A stretch of 51,542 nucleotides of DNA from contig JAGALX010000002.1 in assembly GCA_017625035.1 (NCBI GenBank), positions 1-51,542 of the forward strand, read 5' to 3'. The notes beneath the pieces were generated by a model. That model searched no databases, was not told where the DNA came from, and was given only the letters and a program-made list of their open reading frames with translations. Positions 1 to 7,854 of the stretch are shown piece by piece. The position numbers and the translations under genes are program-made. The first letter of the stretch is position 1. Every line of letters begins with the position of its first letter. The DNA comes from Clostridia bacterium. Its GTDB lineage: Bacteria; Bacillota; Clostridia; TANB77; CAG-508.

Positions 1-207
1 GAATAGTAACATATTAGACGCGTCCCTAAATTCATGTGAAAATTTTTATTGACGAAACAAAAAAAACATGTTTTAATAATCAACATAGAAATATGATTTT
101 TATAAAAATTCAATTCAAAAATTTTAAATTCTAAAGTGTAAATTCATACACAAAATTTTCAAAATAATTGAACAACAAAAACAAATATGCTAGAATGGAA
201 GTGATAA

Positions 208-1029
208 ATGAGTCGTTTAAAACCAACAAATGATTTTGTTTTTAAGAAAATTTTTGGCGAGACCAAAAATAAAGATTTATTAAAAGATTTGCTTGAAGCA
301 ATTTTAACAGATATCAAAATATATGATGTCGAAGTAAATAAAGATGTTTCATTAGAAAGAAAAATTATTACAGAAAAACTTGGTATATTAGATGTTGTAG
401 CAACATTAGATGACGGAACAAAAGTTGATGTGGAAATGCAAGTTAAAAATTATTATAATACAATCGAAAGATCTTTATTTTATGCTACAGGAGTATATCA
501 TGAAAATTTGCAAAGCGGAGATGAATACATAGATATACCACGTTCAATATCAATATGGATAACAGATTATAATGTTTTTGAAGATGGGCCTTTTCATGAA
601 AGAGCTAGATTAAAACGAGATTTTGAAAATAAATTATTAACAGATAAATTTCAATTTCATTATATACAGCTTCCAAAATTCAAAGAAAAGTGCAAACGAA
701 TATCAAGCAAATTAGATGAGTGGTTGACTTTTATCAAAAATGAGAATTTGGAGGAAATTCGTATGATTGATAATAAACATGTAAAAAAAGCAGAAGAAGA
801 GCTTGAATATTTAACAGGAGACGAAGAAATAAAAAGACTTGCATTTTTACGAGAAAAAGCAATAAGAGATGAGATGGCAGCAATGGCAAAGGCAAAAAGA
901 GAAGGTAAGGAAGAAGGCAAAGAAGAGCAAAAAAATACAATTGCAAAAAAAATGTTAGCGGAAAAAATTGATATTAACTTAATAATAAAAATAACCGGTT
1001 TAACAAAAGAAGAAATTGAAAATTTATAA
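208..1029 (+). CDS. Rpn family recombination-promoting nuclease / PD-(D/E)XK transposase-like protein
   Basis: A 273-residue protein of the Rpn/PDDEXK_2 family, which are PD-(D/E)XK-fold nucleases linked to RecA-independent recombination. It opens with the family signature 'LKPTNDFVFKKIFG'. The nuclease core is visible around residues 60-80 (LDVVATLDDG, then VDVEMQ, which supplies the acidic and E-x-Q catalytic residues), followed by the 'ERSLFYATGVYHENL' helix. The C-terminus is a charged KEEGKEEGKEEQK-type helix, as usual in these proteins. The ATG follows a GGAAGTG ribosome binding site. The gene stands alone and is closed by a strong terminator. These genes are often multicopy and laterally moved. 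The function in this host is unknown. Confidence 0.88.
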   Translation: MSRLKPTNDFVFKKIFGETKNKDLLKDLLEAILTDIKIYDVEVNKDVSLERKIITEKLGILDVVATLDDGTKVDVEMQVKNYYNTIERSLFYATGVYHENLQSGDEYIDIPRSISIWITDYNVFEDGPFHERARLKRDFENKLLTDKFQFHYIQLPKFKEKCKRISSKLDEWLTFIKNENLEEIRMIDNKHVKKAEEELEYLTGDEEIKRLAFLREKAIRDEMAAMAKAKREGKEEGKEEQKNTIAKKMLAEKIDINLIIKITGLTKEEIENL

Positions 1030-1081
1030 CAAATAAATATAAAATACTAGTGATGAAATAAAAATCAAATTTCTATAATAT

Positions 1082-1132
1082 AAAAGCCAAAGCCATATAA
1101 CTATAGCATATTAGTTATATTTTGGCTTTTTT
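1082..1132 (+). terminator. Rho-independent terminator after the Rpn gene
   Basis: An inverted repeat pairs AAAAGCCAAA...ATATAACTA with TAGTTATAT...TTTGGCTTTTTT and ends in a T run. Confidence 0.85.
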
Positions 1133-1223
1133 GAATGTTTTTAGGTAATACATGTACTCAACAGTAAAAAAGTTAAATATAAATTTTCAAAAGTATTACA
1201 AATAACGTTAAGGAGGAATTATT

Positions 1224-2084
1224 ATAGTAAATTTACAATATTGGATTTGGTTATCTCGCATAAAAAATATAAGTTATGAAATATTAGAAATATTAGTTCA
1301 AAAATATGGAAACATAGAAAACATCTGGAATCTTGATAAAAATGAACTTCTAAAAAATAAATTTCTATCTAAAGAAACAATAAATAATTTAACAAATTTT
1401 GAATACAGGAAAAACTTAGAAAAATATGCTACATATATGGAAAAAAACAAAATTGAAATTATAAATTATAAAGATAATAGATATCCACAAAAATTAAATT
1501 ATATCAATAATAAACCAATAGTATTATATATGAAAGGCAATATGAGTAATATAAACAATGAGTCTGTTGCGGTAGTGGGGTCTAGAAATTGCACTATTTA
1601 TGGTAAAAAAAATGCAGATTTTTTTTCATATGAATTGGCTAAAAGAAATGTAAACGTGGTAAGTGGTCTCGCAAAAGGAATAGACGCAGTAGCTCATTCA
1701 AGTTGCATAAGAGCAAAAGGTAAAACTATTGCTGTAATAGGCAATGGATTAGATAATATATATCCAAAAGAAAATTTAAAATTAGCAGAAAAAATATTAG
1801 AAAATAATGGATTAATAATATCTGAATATGTAATTGGAACTAAACCAGAAAAAGAAAATTTTCCAAAAAGAAATAGAATAATTAGTGGAATTTCAGATGC
1901 AGTAATAGTTGTAGAGGCAAGCAATAAAAGCGGAGCACTAATAACTGCAAATTATGGTATTGATCAAGGAAAAGAAGTTTGGGCAATACCAGGAAATATA
2001 TATTCATATAACTCAATAGGTACAAATAATTTAATAAAAGATGGGACCAATGTTTTAACTAGTATAAGCGATATTATAAGATAA
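1224..2084 (+). CDS. dprA: DNA processing protein DprA, probable ATA start
   Basis: DprA/Smf loads RecA on incoming single-stranded DNA during transformation. The Rossmann-like core is complete: VAVVGSRNCTIYG, VVSGLAKGIDAVAH, TIAVIGNGLDNIYP, FPKRNRIISG, and the C-terminal GALITANYGIDQGKEVWAIPG. The first ATG in frame (1437) would cut off about 70 residues. Reading back gives the normal DprA N-terminus (VNLQYWIWLSRIKN, then YEILEILVQKYGNIENIW) up to an AGGAGG at 1211-1216. At 7 bases from it lies ATA (1224), so the start is probably ATA, with ATT at 1221 as the alternative. The length, 286 residues, fits short Firmicute DprA. No competence operon is beside it. Confidence 0.88.
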   Translation: MVNLQYWIWLSRIKNISYEILEILVQKYGNIENIWNLDKNELLKNKFLSKETINNLTNFEYRKNLEKYATYMEKNKIEIINYKDNRYPQKLNYINNKPIVLYMKGNMSNINNESVAVVGSRNCTIYGKKNADFFSYELAKRNVNVVSGLAKGIDAVAHSSCIRAKGKTIAVIGNGLDNIYPKENLKLAEKILENNGLIISEYVIGTKPEKENFPKRNRIISGISDAVIVVEASNKSGALITANYGIDQGKEVWAIPGNIYSYNSIGTNNLIKDGTNVLTSISDIIR

Positions 2085-2246
2085 GACCATTAATGAAATG
2101 TCGAAAAAAGAGAAGTTATGTCGACGAAAAACAATTGACTTTTGAATCAAAAGATATTAATATATATAACATAAAATTTTATTCAAAAAATTTAATTCTA
2201 AAAAATTCCAAAACGTATTAAAAATAAGAAAACAGGAGGTGAAATC

Positions 2247-2933
2247 TTGAAAAACAAAACATTGAAATATATGTTCAGTGTTTTATTAAGTGTCATAGTA
2301 ATTAGTTGTCTAATTTCATACATATATATCCGAAATAAAAATGCCAATACCAAAACACAATTACTTAGTTTAGCTAACACTATAATAAATGAAAATATAG
2401 TAAATAGCGGTATGTCTGAAAATATATCAAAAAACGAACAATCTTCAAATACATTAAATAGTGAACAATTAGCAAATATTTCAAAAAGTGAAGAGCGAAA
2501 AAACATAAAAGAAAAAGAAGTTTTTTCTGTAGAAAAAATCTCACAAGATAACAATGTTTTAGGAAAAATAAAAATTCCAAAAATTGAAGTAGAAGCACCA
2601 ATAAAAGAAGGCACAACTTCAGATGTTTTAAAGCAATCTGTAGGGCATTTTTCGAATACTAGTTATTGGAATGGAAATGTAGCACTAGCATCACACAACA
2701 GAGGAACATATGCTCATTATTTTGAAAATTTAGACAAGCTAAGTTTAAATGATGAAATTATTTATCAAACAAAATTAGGAACAAGAATATATGTTGTAAA
2801 TAAAATTGACCAAATATCTGAAAAAGATTTATCTGTTTTAAATAACAACAATGAAAATACTATAACACTAATAACATGTATAAAGAACAAACCTAACTTA
2901 AGATTATGTGTAAAAGCAATAGAGAAGGCTTAA
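2247..2933 (+). CDS. Sortase (class D-like), surface protein transpeptidase
   Basis: A membrane-anchored cysteine transpeptidase that cuts LPXTG-type signals and joins proteins to the cell wall. An N-terminal membrane segment (residues 7-28) and a Ser/Asn/Lys-rich linker precede the catalytic domain. The catalytic His150 (VALASHNRG), Cys211 (ITLITC) and Arg219 (NLRLC) are all present. The start is TTG, 7 bases after AGGAGG. The next gene encodes an LPRTG surface protein, so the two probably form an enzyme-substrate pair. The length of 228 residues is normal for class D/E sortases. The exact class is inferred from the spacing of these motifs. Confidence 0.9.
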   Translation: MKNKTLKYMFSVLLSVIVISCLISYIYIRNKNANTKTQLLSLANTIINENIVNSGMSENISKNEQSSNTLNSEQLANISKSEERKNIKEKEVFSVEKISQDNNVLGKIKIPKIEVEAPIKEGTTSDVLKQSVGHFSNTSYWNGNVALASHNRGTYAHYFENLDKLSLNDEIIYQTKLGTRIYVVNKIDQISEKDLSVLNNNNENTITLITCIKNKPNLRLCVKAIEKA

Positions 2934-3117
2934 AATCAGTATATAAATATAAATTAATAAGAAATATATTAAATGAGTTTATACATATTAGAAAAAATAT
3001 AAATAAATTATTTCTAAATAATAAAAATAAATATCCAATAAATAATGGTTAATTAATATTTGTTATTAATTATATTGTATATCTAAAAATAAATACGAAT
3101 AAAAGAAAGGATTAATT

Positions 3118-4902
3118 ATGAAAAAAATAAAAGAAATATTATGTATATTATTATCAATATTTGCTATTTTCACAATAGCACTACAAATAAATAAAACAAA
3201 AGCAGCTACAATAGGAGATGTTAATTATTTAGAAAGATCAAACAAAGGATTTTATTCAATACAAAAATGGAATGGAACTCAATGGATATATGTAACATAC
3301 AGTATAACTCATTACACAGATCAAGATGGAGTAAAACGAGTTGCATATTGTGTAGATCCAAGTTTAAAAGGAGTAGGATGGATTTCAGGCGAATTTGCTG
3401 GATATGATGTAAAAATGAAAGAGCTATTATCTGACCAAAGATTATGGAGAGTATATACAAATGGATATCCATATAAAACACCATCAGAACTAGGCGTAGA
3501 AACAGAAGATGATGCTTATTTAGCAACAAAAATGGCATCATATTGTATACTATATTCCCATAGTATAGAAGATATACGAAATTTATATAGACCAGGTGCT
3601 GATAAAGTAGCAGGTCAAAATTTAGAAGATATACAAAGAAGAGGACAAAAAGTAATAGATGCAATGTGTTGTTTAGTAGACAAAGGATATAATGGAACAG
3701 AAACTATGCAACACAATAATATATTGCAAATAAATAAACAAGGTGAGCTTAGTAAAGATACTACAAATGAAAATTATTATTCTGTAATTTGTAATGTAAC
3801 ATCTAAAGTTGAATGCAGTAGCTACAAAGTTTCAGAAATATCTGGATTCCCAGAAGGTACATATATTGCAAATAAAGAAGGTAAAGCACAAACAGTGCTT
3901 GAAGGAAATCAATCATTTAAATTAATGGTTCCTAAAGAATCAATAACACAAAGCGTTACTGGAACTATAAACATTACAGGAAAATGCAAAAACTATCCAA
4001 TATATTATGCAGAATGTACAACAGGAAATTATCAAAATTATGCATTATGTTGTGATGCATACAGTAATGATATACAAGCTATTGGCACTATAAATATAAA
4101 TGCAAATAAATCAGGAATTGAAATAACAAAAATAGATAAAGACACAAAAGACCCAATTAGCGGAGTAAAATTTTCAATTAAATACGATGATGGAACAGAT
4201 TTAGGAATACATAAAACTAATGAAAAAGGAAAAATAAATATCCAAAATATAAAACCAGGTAATATACAAATTACAGAAATAGAAGCAAACGAAAATTATA
4301 AATTAAACTCAAAAACAACTAATTTAACATTAAAATACAATGAAATTAAAAAAATAACCCTAGAAAATGAAAAGAAGAAAGGTGCAATAAAAATAATTAA
4401 AGTAGATGCAGACAATAATGAAATAAAAATACAAGGAGCCAAATTTGAAATTTACAACGAAAAAAATAAATTGGTTGGTTCAATTACTACAGACAAAAAT
4501 GGTGAAGCTAAATTAGAAAAACTACCAATAAACGCAAAATATACAATTAAAGAAGTAGAAACAGCAAAAGATTATATATTAACTGATGAAATTGTAACTA
4601 TACAATTAAAAGAAAACGAAATAAAAACAATTACTTTTAAAAATAAGAAAAAAGAAATTAAAGAAGAAATAAAGGAAGAAGATATAGAAGAAACAGATGA
4701 AAAAGAAATAGATGAAGAACAAATAGAGGAAGAAATAGAAGAAGAGGAATTTGAAGAAGAAGAACAGGAACAAGAAAATGAAGTTGAAAAGGAAATAGAG
4801 AAATTACCTAGAACGGGACTGATAGATATAAGTAATTACTTAATAGGAGTTTCTATAGCTGGAATAGTAATAAATACTAGAATATTAACAAAAAAGAAAT
4901 AG
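3118..4902 (+). CDS. LPXTG-anchored surface protein with thioester-like head and two Cna-B/SpaA repeats
   Basis: A signal peptide (about residues 1-30, ending KTKAA) is followed by a head of roughly 300 residues resembling Gram-positive thioester adhesin domains: it has AYCVDPSLKG (Cys78) and a later LATKMASYCIL helix. Two Cna-B/SpaA-type beta domains follow (IEITKIDKDTKDPISGVKF and IKIIKVDADNN...GAKFEIY), each with the lysine and acidic residues used for internal isopeptide bonds. A highly acidic EEEIEEEEFEEEE stalk then leads to LPRTG (from residue 563), a hydrophobic helix and a KKK tail. It is most likely anchored by the sortase just upstream. Usual thioester domains have Gln in a TQ-type motif; here the aligned residue seems to be Lys, so a reactive thioester is uncertain. 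Confidence 0.87.
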   Translation: MKKIKEILCILLSIFAIFTIALQINKTKAATIGDVNYLERSNKGFYSIQKWNGTQWIYVTYSITHYTDQDGVKRVAYCVDPSLKGVGWISGEFAGYDVKMKELLSDQRLWRVYTNGYPYKTPSELGVETEDDAYLATKMASYCILYSHSIEDIRNLYRPGADKVAGQNLEDIQRRGQKVIDAMCCLVDKGYNGTETMQHNNILQINKQGELSKDTTNENYYSVICNVTSKVECSSYKVSEISGFPEGTYIANKEGKAQTVLEGNQSFKLMVPKESITQSVTGTINITGKCKNYPIYYAECTTGNYQNYALCCDAYSNDIQAIGTININANKSGIEITKIDKDTKDPISGVKFSIKYDDGTDLGIHKTNEKGKINIQNIKPGNIQITEIEANENYKLNSKTTNLTLKYNEIKKITLENEKKKGAIKIIKVDADNNEIKIQGAKFEIYNEKNKLVGSITTDKNGEAKLEKLPINAKYTIKEVETAKDYILTDEIVTIQLKENEIKTITFKNKKKEIKEEIKEEDIEETDEKEIDEEQIEEEIEEEEFEEEEQEQENEVEKEIEKLPRTGLIDISNYLIGVSIAGIVINTRILTKKK

Positions 4903-4931
4903 TATAATTTTTATGAAAAGGAGTGCGTAAA

Positions 4932-5024
4932 TTGTTTTATATAGGTATGATAATAGGAGCAATATTAGGTGGTATTAGTGCAATATTTTTACATTGTTTA
5001 GTAATATTAAGTGATAGTAAATAA
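4932..5024 (+). CDS. Small single-pass membrane protein, DUF3789-like
   Basis: A 30-residue protein beginning MFYIGMIIGAILGG and ending HCLVILSDSK, with a TTG start behind AAGGAG. It is nearly all one glycine-rich membrane helix. It resembles the small protein at 36577 in the conjugative element (shared GxxxGA...GG and LHCLVI), and both look like DUF3789, a family seen mainly on integrative elements. It may be a relic of an element or a resident copy. The function is unknown. Confidence 0.6.
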   Translation: MFYIGMIIGAILGGISAIFLHCLVILSDSK

Positions 5025-5109
5025 TTATTAAATAAAAAAATATTTATAATATTATATAACTAATAAATCATGTATGATATAATAGAAAATAATATAAATA
5101 TGAAAGGTT

Positions 5110-5361
5110 GTGAAGCATTTGAAAAAAGAAATTAATGTAAACCATCTTAAAGTGCCTATTAACGAATATATTGTAATAGATTCAATAGGTATAGAAAAAA
5201 ATAGAGAGAATAACTTAGTAAATACTGAAAATAACAATAAAAATATCAATTTAACAGAGCTAGATAAAAAATTAGAAGAAGGTGAAATTGATATAAAAAA
5301 TAATAAAATTTATAATGCAAGAAAAGTCTTTAAAGAATTGAGGGAAAAGTACGGATATTAA
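5110..5361 (+). CDS. Putative antitoxin of a ParE/RelE-type pair
   Basis: An 83-residue protein with no family I can name with certainty. The N-terminal half is Asn-rich, and the C-terminal half (DIKNNKIYNARKVFKELREKYGY) looks like the toxin-binding tail of antitoxins. Its stop codon overlaps the start of a ParE/RelE-like toxin, the usual antitoxin-first arrangement. The GTG at 5110 is only 2 bases from the AAAGG, so the in-frame TTG at 5119 may be the true start. Confidence 0.6.
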   Translation: MKHLKKEINVNHLKVPINEYIVIDSIGIEKNRENNLVNTENNNKNINLTELDKKLEEGEIDIKNNKIYNARKVFKELREKYGY

Positions 5362-5668
5362 ATATGAGGTAATATTAACTGAATCTGCTAAAGAAGAACT
5401 GGAAGACATTTTTTATTATATATTAAAAAAACTTAAGGCAAAAAAAGCAGCAGAAAATTTTATAAATAAAATTGAAAGAAAAATTTTAATATTAGAAGAT
5501 ATTCCCAATTCATATTGCATAATAGATCAATGCAAACTTAGAAAACCTAAATATAGAAAATTGCCAATAAATAATTATATAGTAATATATCGTGTAGATG
5601 AAGCAAATAAAAAAGTATATATTATAAGAATTGTTTATAAAGGAAGAAACTATTTAAAAGAGATATAA
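5357..5668 (+). CDS. ParE/RelE-family toxin with probable ATT start
   Basis: The reading frame gives IKYEVILTESAKEELEDI, then a helix rich in Lys, then RKPKYRKLPINNYIVIYR and VYIIRIVYKGRNY. This is the standard ParE/RelE layout (tripped start strand, two helices, then a beta sheet with IVYRVD and RI.Y.R). The frame contains no ATG at all. The best start is ATT at 5357, overlapping the antitoxin stop as ATTAA, so initiation is likely by translational coupling. The protein would have 103 residues, normal for the family. ParE members poison gyrase and RelE members cut mRNA; I cannot tell which this is. Confidence 0.72.
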   Translation: MKYEVILTESAKEELEDIFYYILKKLKAKKAAENFINKIERKILILEDIPNSYCIIDQCKLRKPKYRKLPINNYIVIYRVDEANKKVYIIRIVYKGRNYLKEI

Positions 5669-5760
5669 AAAAATTAAAAAGGAATAATAAAGAGGTCAGG
5701 CACACAAAGAAAAATGCTAACATATACTAAATTATAAGGAAAAAATACGGAGGTTTATAT

Positions 5761-6460
5761 ATGTTAGCACTTTCCATATCTGGATTTTTAGCATTTTTAA
5801 AAACATCACTTTTTGTGATAGGATATATATCAAAAAATAGTTTATTCCCAGAGCCATTAAGCGCAGAAGAAGAAAAAATATATTTACAAATGTTAGAAAA
5901 TGGAAATAAAGAAGCTAGAGCAATTCTGATAGAGCGAAATTTAAGGTTAGTAGCACATGTATGCAAAAAATACACTAATAACAATGCAGATTTAGATGAT
6001 TTGATTTCTATTGGGACAATAGGATTAATAAAAGGAATAGATAGTTTCGATTGCAAAAAAGGTGTTAGACTTGCAACATATGTTTCAAGATGCATAGATA
6101 ACGAAATATTAATGTATTTTCGAAGTTCAAAAAAATTAAGTGCAGAGGTATATTTAGAAGACACAATCGGTAAAGATAAAGATGATAATACTGTAAGCTT
6201 ACAAGAAGTGCTAGAAAACAACGATAGAAGTATAGAAGATGAAGTAGACTTAAAATTTAAAATAAAAAAATTATATTCAAGAATGAAAGATGTTTTAAAA
6301 GACCGAGAATTTGGAATCATAACAATGAGATTCCGGATTAGATGGAAAAAAACCACGAACACAAGAACAAATTGCAAAAATGCTTGGGATATCACGTTCT
6401 TATGTGTCAAGGATAGAAACAAAAGCAATAGGAAAATTAGCAAAAGAATTTAAAGAATGA
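5761..6460 (+). CDS. sigK: Sporulation sigma factor SigK, requires +1 shift at a CGG codon
   Basis: A sigma-70 family factor close to SigK/SigE of spore formers, directing late mother-cell transcription. The hydrophobic pro-region ([20 protein letters not shown]), region 2 ([52 protein letters not shown]) and the lead-in to region 4 ([13 protein letters not shown]) are intact. At 6334-6336 the frame meets CGG. Reading on in +1 from GGA gives [18 protein letters not shown], then [21 protein letters not shown], which is the canonical region 4.2 helix-turn-helix, ending TGA at 6460. Without the shift the -35 binding domain is lost. There is no skin-type insertion. A GGAGG ribosome binding site precedes the ATG. 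Confidence 0.9.
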
Positions 6461-6532
6461 TTAAAAAATTAGAAATAACAAAAAATGAAGAATTATAAGA
6501 TATATATATCAGAATAAGGAAAGGTGAAAAAT

Positions 6533-6946
6533 ATGATTTTAGTAAGTGCATGTTTAGTTGGAATAAATTGTAAATATAGTGGAGGAAATAACTATAATGA
6601 AAAAATATTTAATCTAGTAAAAGAAGGGAAAGCAATACCAATATGCCCAGAACAGTTAGGAGGCTTAAAAACACCAAGAACTCCTGCTGAAATAAAAGAT
6701 GGACATGTTATAACTAAAGAAAACATTGATGTAACAAATGAGTTTAAAAAAGGTGCTAATGAAGTATTAAATTTAGCAACAAAACTAGGAATAAAAAAAG
6801 CAATATTGCAACCTAGAAGTCCATCTTGTGGATGTGGAAAAATATATAGTGGAAATTTTGATGGAAATCTTGTAAAAGGAAATGGAATAACTGCAGATTT
6901 ATTAATAAAAAATGGTATTGAAGTAATAACTGTAGAAGAAATATAA
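6533..6946 (+). CDS. DUF523 family protein
   Basis: A cytosolic DUF523/YbbK-type protein. Family hallmarks are LVSACLVGINCKYSGGN at the start, IPICPEQLGGLKTPRTPAE in the middle and LQPRSPSCGCGKIYSG toward the end, whose cysteines suggest a metal or redox site. The ATG at 6533 has AAGGAAAGG 9-10 bases upstream and is preferred to the GTG at 6524. The biochemical role is not known. It follows sigK but has its own ribosome binding site and probably its own promoter. Confidence 0.85.
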   Translation: MILVSACLVGINCKYSGGNNYNEKIFNLVKEGKAIPICPEQLGGLKTPRTPAEIKDGHVITKENIDVTNEFKKGANEVLNLATKLGIKKAILQPRSPSCGCGKIYSGNFDGNLVKGNGITADLLIKNGIEVITVEEI

Positions 6947-6984
6947 AAAATAAGTAGACAAATATAAAAAATAAAGTACGAATA

Positions 6985-7029
6985 TAAAAAATAGAATCAA
7001 CTAAACCTTTCGAACTAGTTGATTCTATT
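6985..7029 (-). terminator. Terminator of tRNA-Glu
   Basis: A 13-bp inverted repeat (ATAGAATCAACTA / TAGTTGATTCTAT). Read on the minus strand it is followed by TTTTTT, directly after the tRNA-Glu gene. Confidence 0.8.
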
Positions 7030-7043
7030 GCAATTTATAGCAT

Positions 7044-7118
7044 TGGTGACCCATACGGGAATCGAACCCATGATTCGGCCTTGAGAGGGCCGCGTCTTAA
7101 CCGCTTGACCAATGGGCC
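7044..7118 (-). tRNA. tRNA-Glu (anticodon CTC)
   Basis: The minus strand folds into a standard cloverleaf. The acceptor GGCCCAT pairs with ATGGGTC, a GGTTCGATTC T-arm is present, the anticodon loop is CTCTCAA (anticodon CTC, reading GAG) and CCA is encoded. Confidence 0.95.
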
Positions 7119-7247
7119 ATATATTTAATACGTAATATTTATAACACAAATATTATGCGTAGTCAAGAAAATAAAAAAATATTGTCGAAAATGTAGTATA
7201 AACAATATATAATCAATATACAATACAAAAGATGGGAGGAAATATTT

Positions 7248-7454
7248 ATGAGATGTCCAAAATGTGGAAGCGAAAGTATATCTAGTATAGTAAATACAAA
7301 AACTAAAACTAAAGGATTCGACGGCAGTGATGCATGTTGTGGATATCTTTTATTTGGATGGCCAGGAGTATTATGTGGTTTATGCAACACAGGAGATACT
7401 GTAACTAGAACTAAAACTACAAATATTTGTAATAATTGTGGACATAGATTTTAA
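7248..7454 (+). CDS. Small zinc-ribbon protein
   Basis: A 68-residue protein with CPKCGS at the N-terminus and CNNCGHRF at the C-terminus, which together make a likely zinc-binding ribbon. The middle is hydrophobic and Cys/Gly-rich (CCGYLLFGWPGVLCGLC) and may touch the membrane. The ATG follows GGGAGG. It lies just upstream of the DUF2085 membrane protein and may be co-transcribed with it. The function is unknown. Confidence 0.75.
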   Translation: MRCPKCGSESISSIVNTKTKTKGFDGSDACCGYLLFGWPGVLCGLCNTGDTVTRTKTTNICNNCGHRF

Positions 7455-7460
7455 AAAATT

Positions 7461-7828
7461 ATGAAAAAAGAAAATAAAATAAAAACATGGGCCTTTTTTA
7501 TGAGGCTTGGAAATAAATGCCGGATGCCACCAAAGAGAAGATAGAAGTTTTAAATTCAAAGGATACCAATTTCCAGTATGTAGCAGATGTACTGGAATTT
7601 TAACAGGTCAATTATTAGGAATTATTATATACATATTAAAAAAAAGGATTCCAATATGCATAAGCATTTTATTTTTACTAATAATGTTTATAGATTGGTA
7701 TATTCAATTTAAAGGAATAAAAGAATCATCTAATATAAGAAGATTTATAACTCGGAAACCTAGCAGGAATAGCGCAAATTAGTATATTATTAGAAATGAT
7801 AATAAGTTTATATTATTTAATAATTTGA
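7461..7828 (+). CDS. DUF2085 membrane protein, needs two +1 shifts at CGG codons
   Basis: Read straight, the region is broken. Skipping one C at two CGG codons gives one complete DUF2085 protein. The first frame runs MKKENKIKTWAFFMRLGNKC to CGG at 7521-7523. The second continues GCHQREDRSFKFKG, PVCSRCTGILTG and two membrane segments to FIT at the CGG of 7753-7755. The third continues GNLAGIAQISILLEM to TGA at 7828. The metal-like CGCHQ and CSRCTG motifs and the final membrane helix are all family features, and each falls in place only after the shifts. There is no clear ribosome binding site at 7461; translation may be coupled to the zinc-ribbon gene. Confidence 0.85.
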
Positions 7829-7854
7829 ATTTAAAAAAGCAAAGGATAAAAATA

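Noticed and set aside
5727..6443. Long minus-strand reading frame opposite sigK
   Set aside because: It mirrors the coding frame of sigK, lacks a ribosome binding site and shows no family features.
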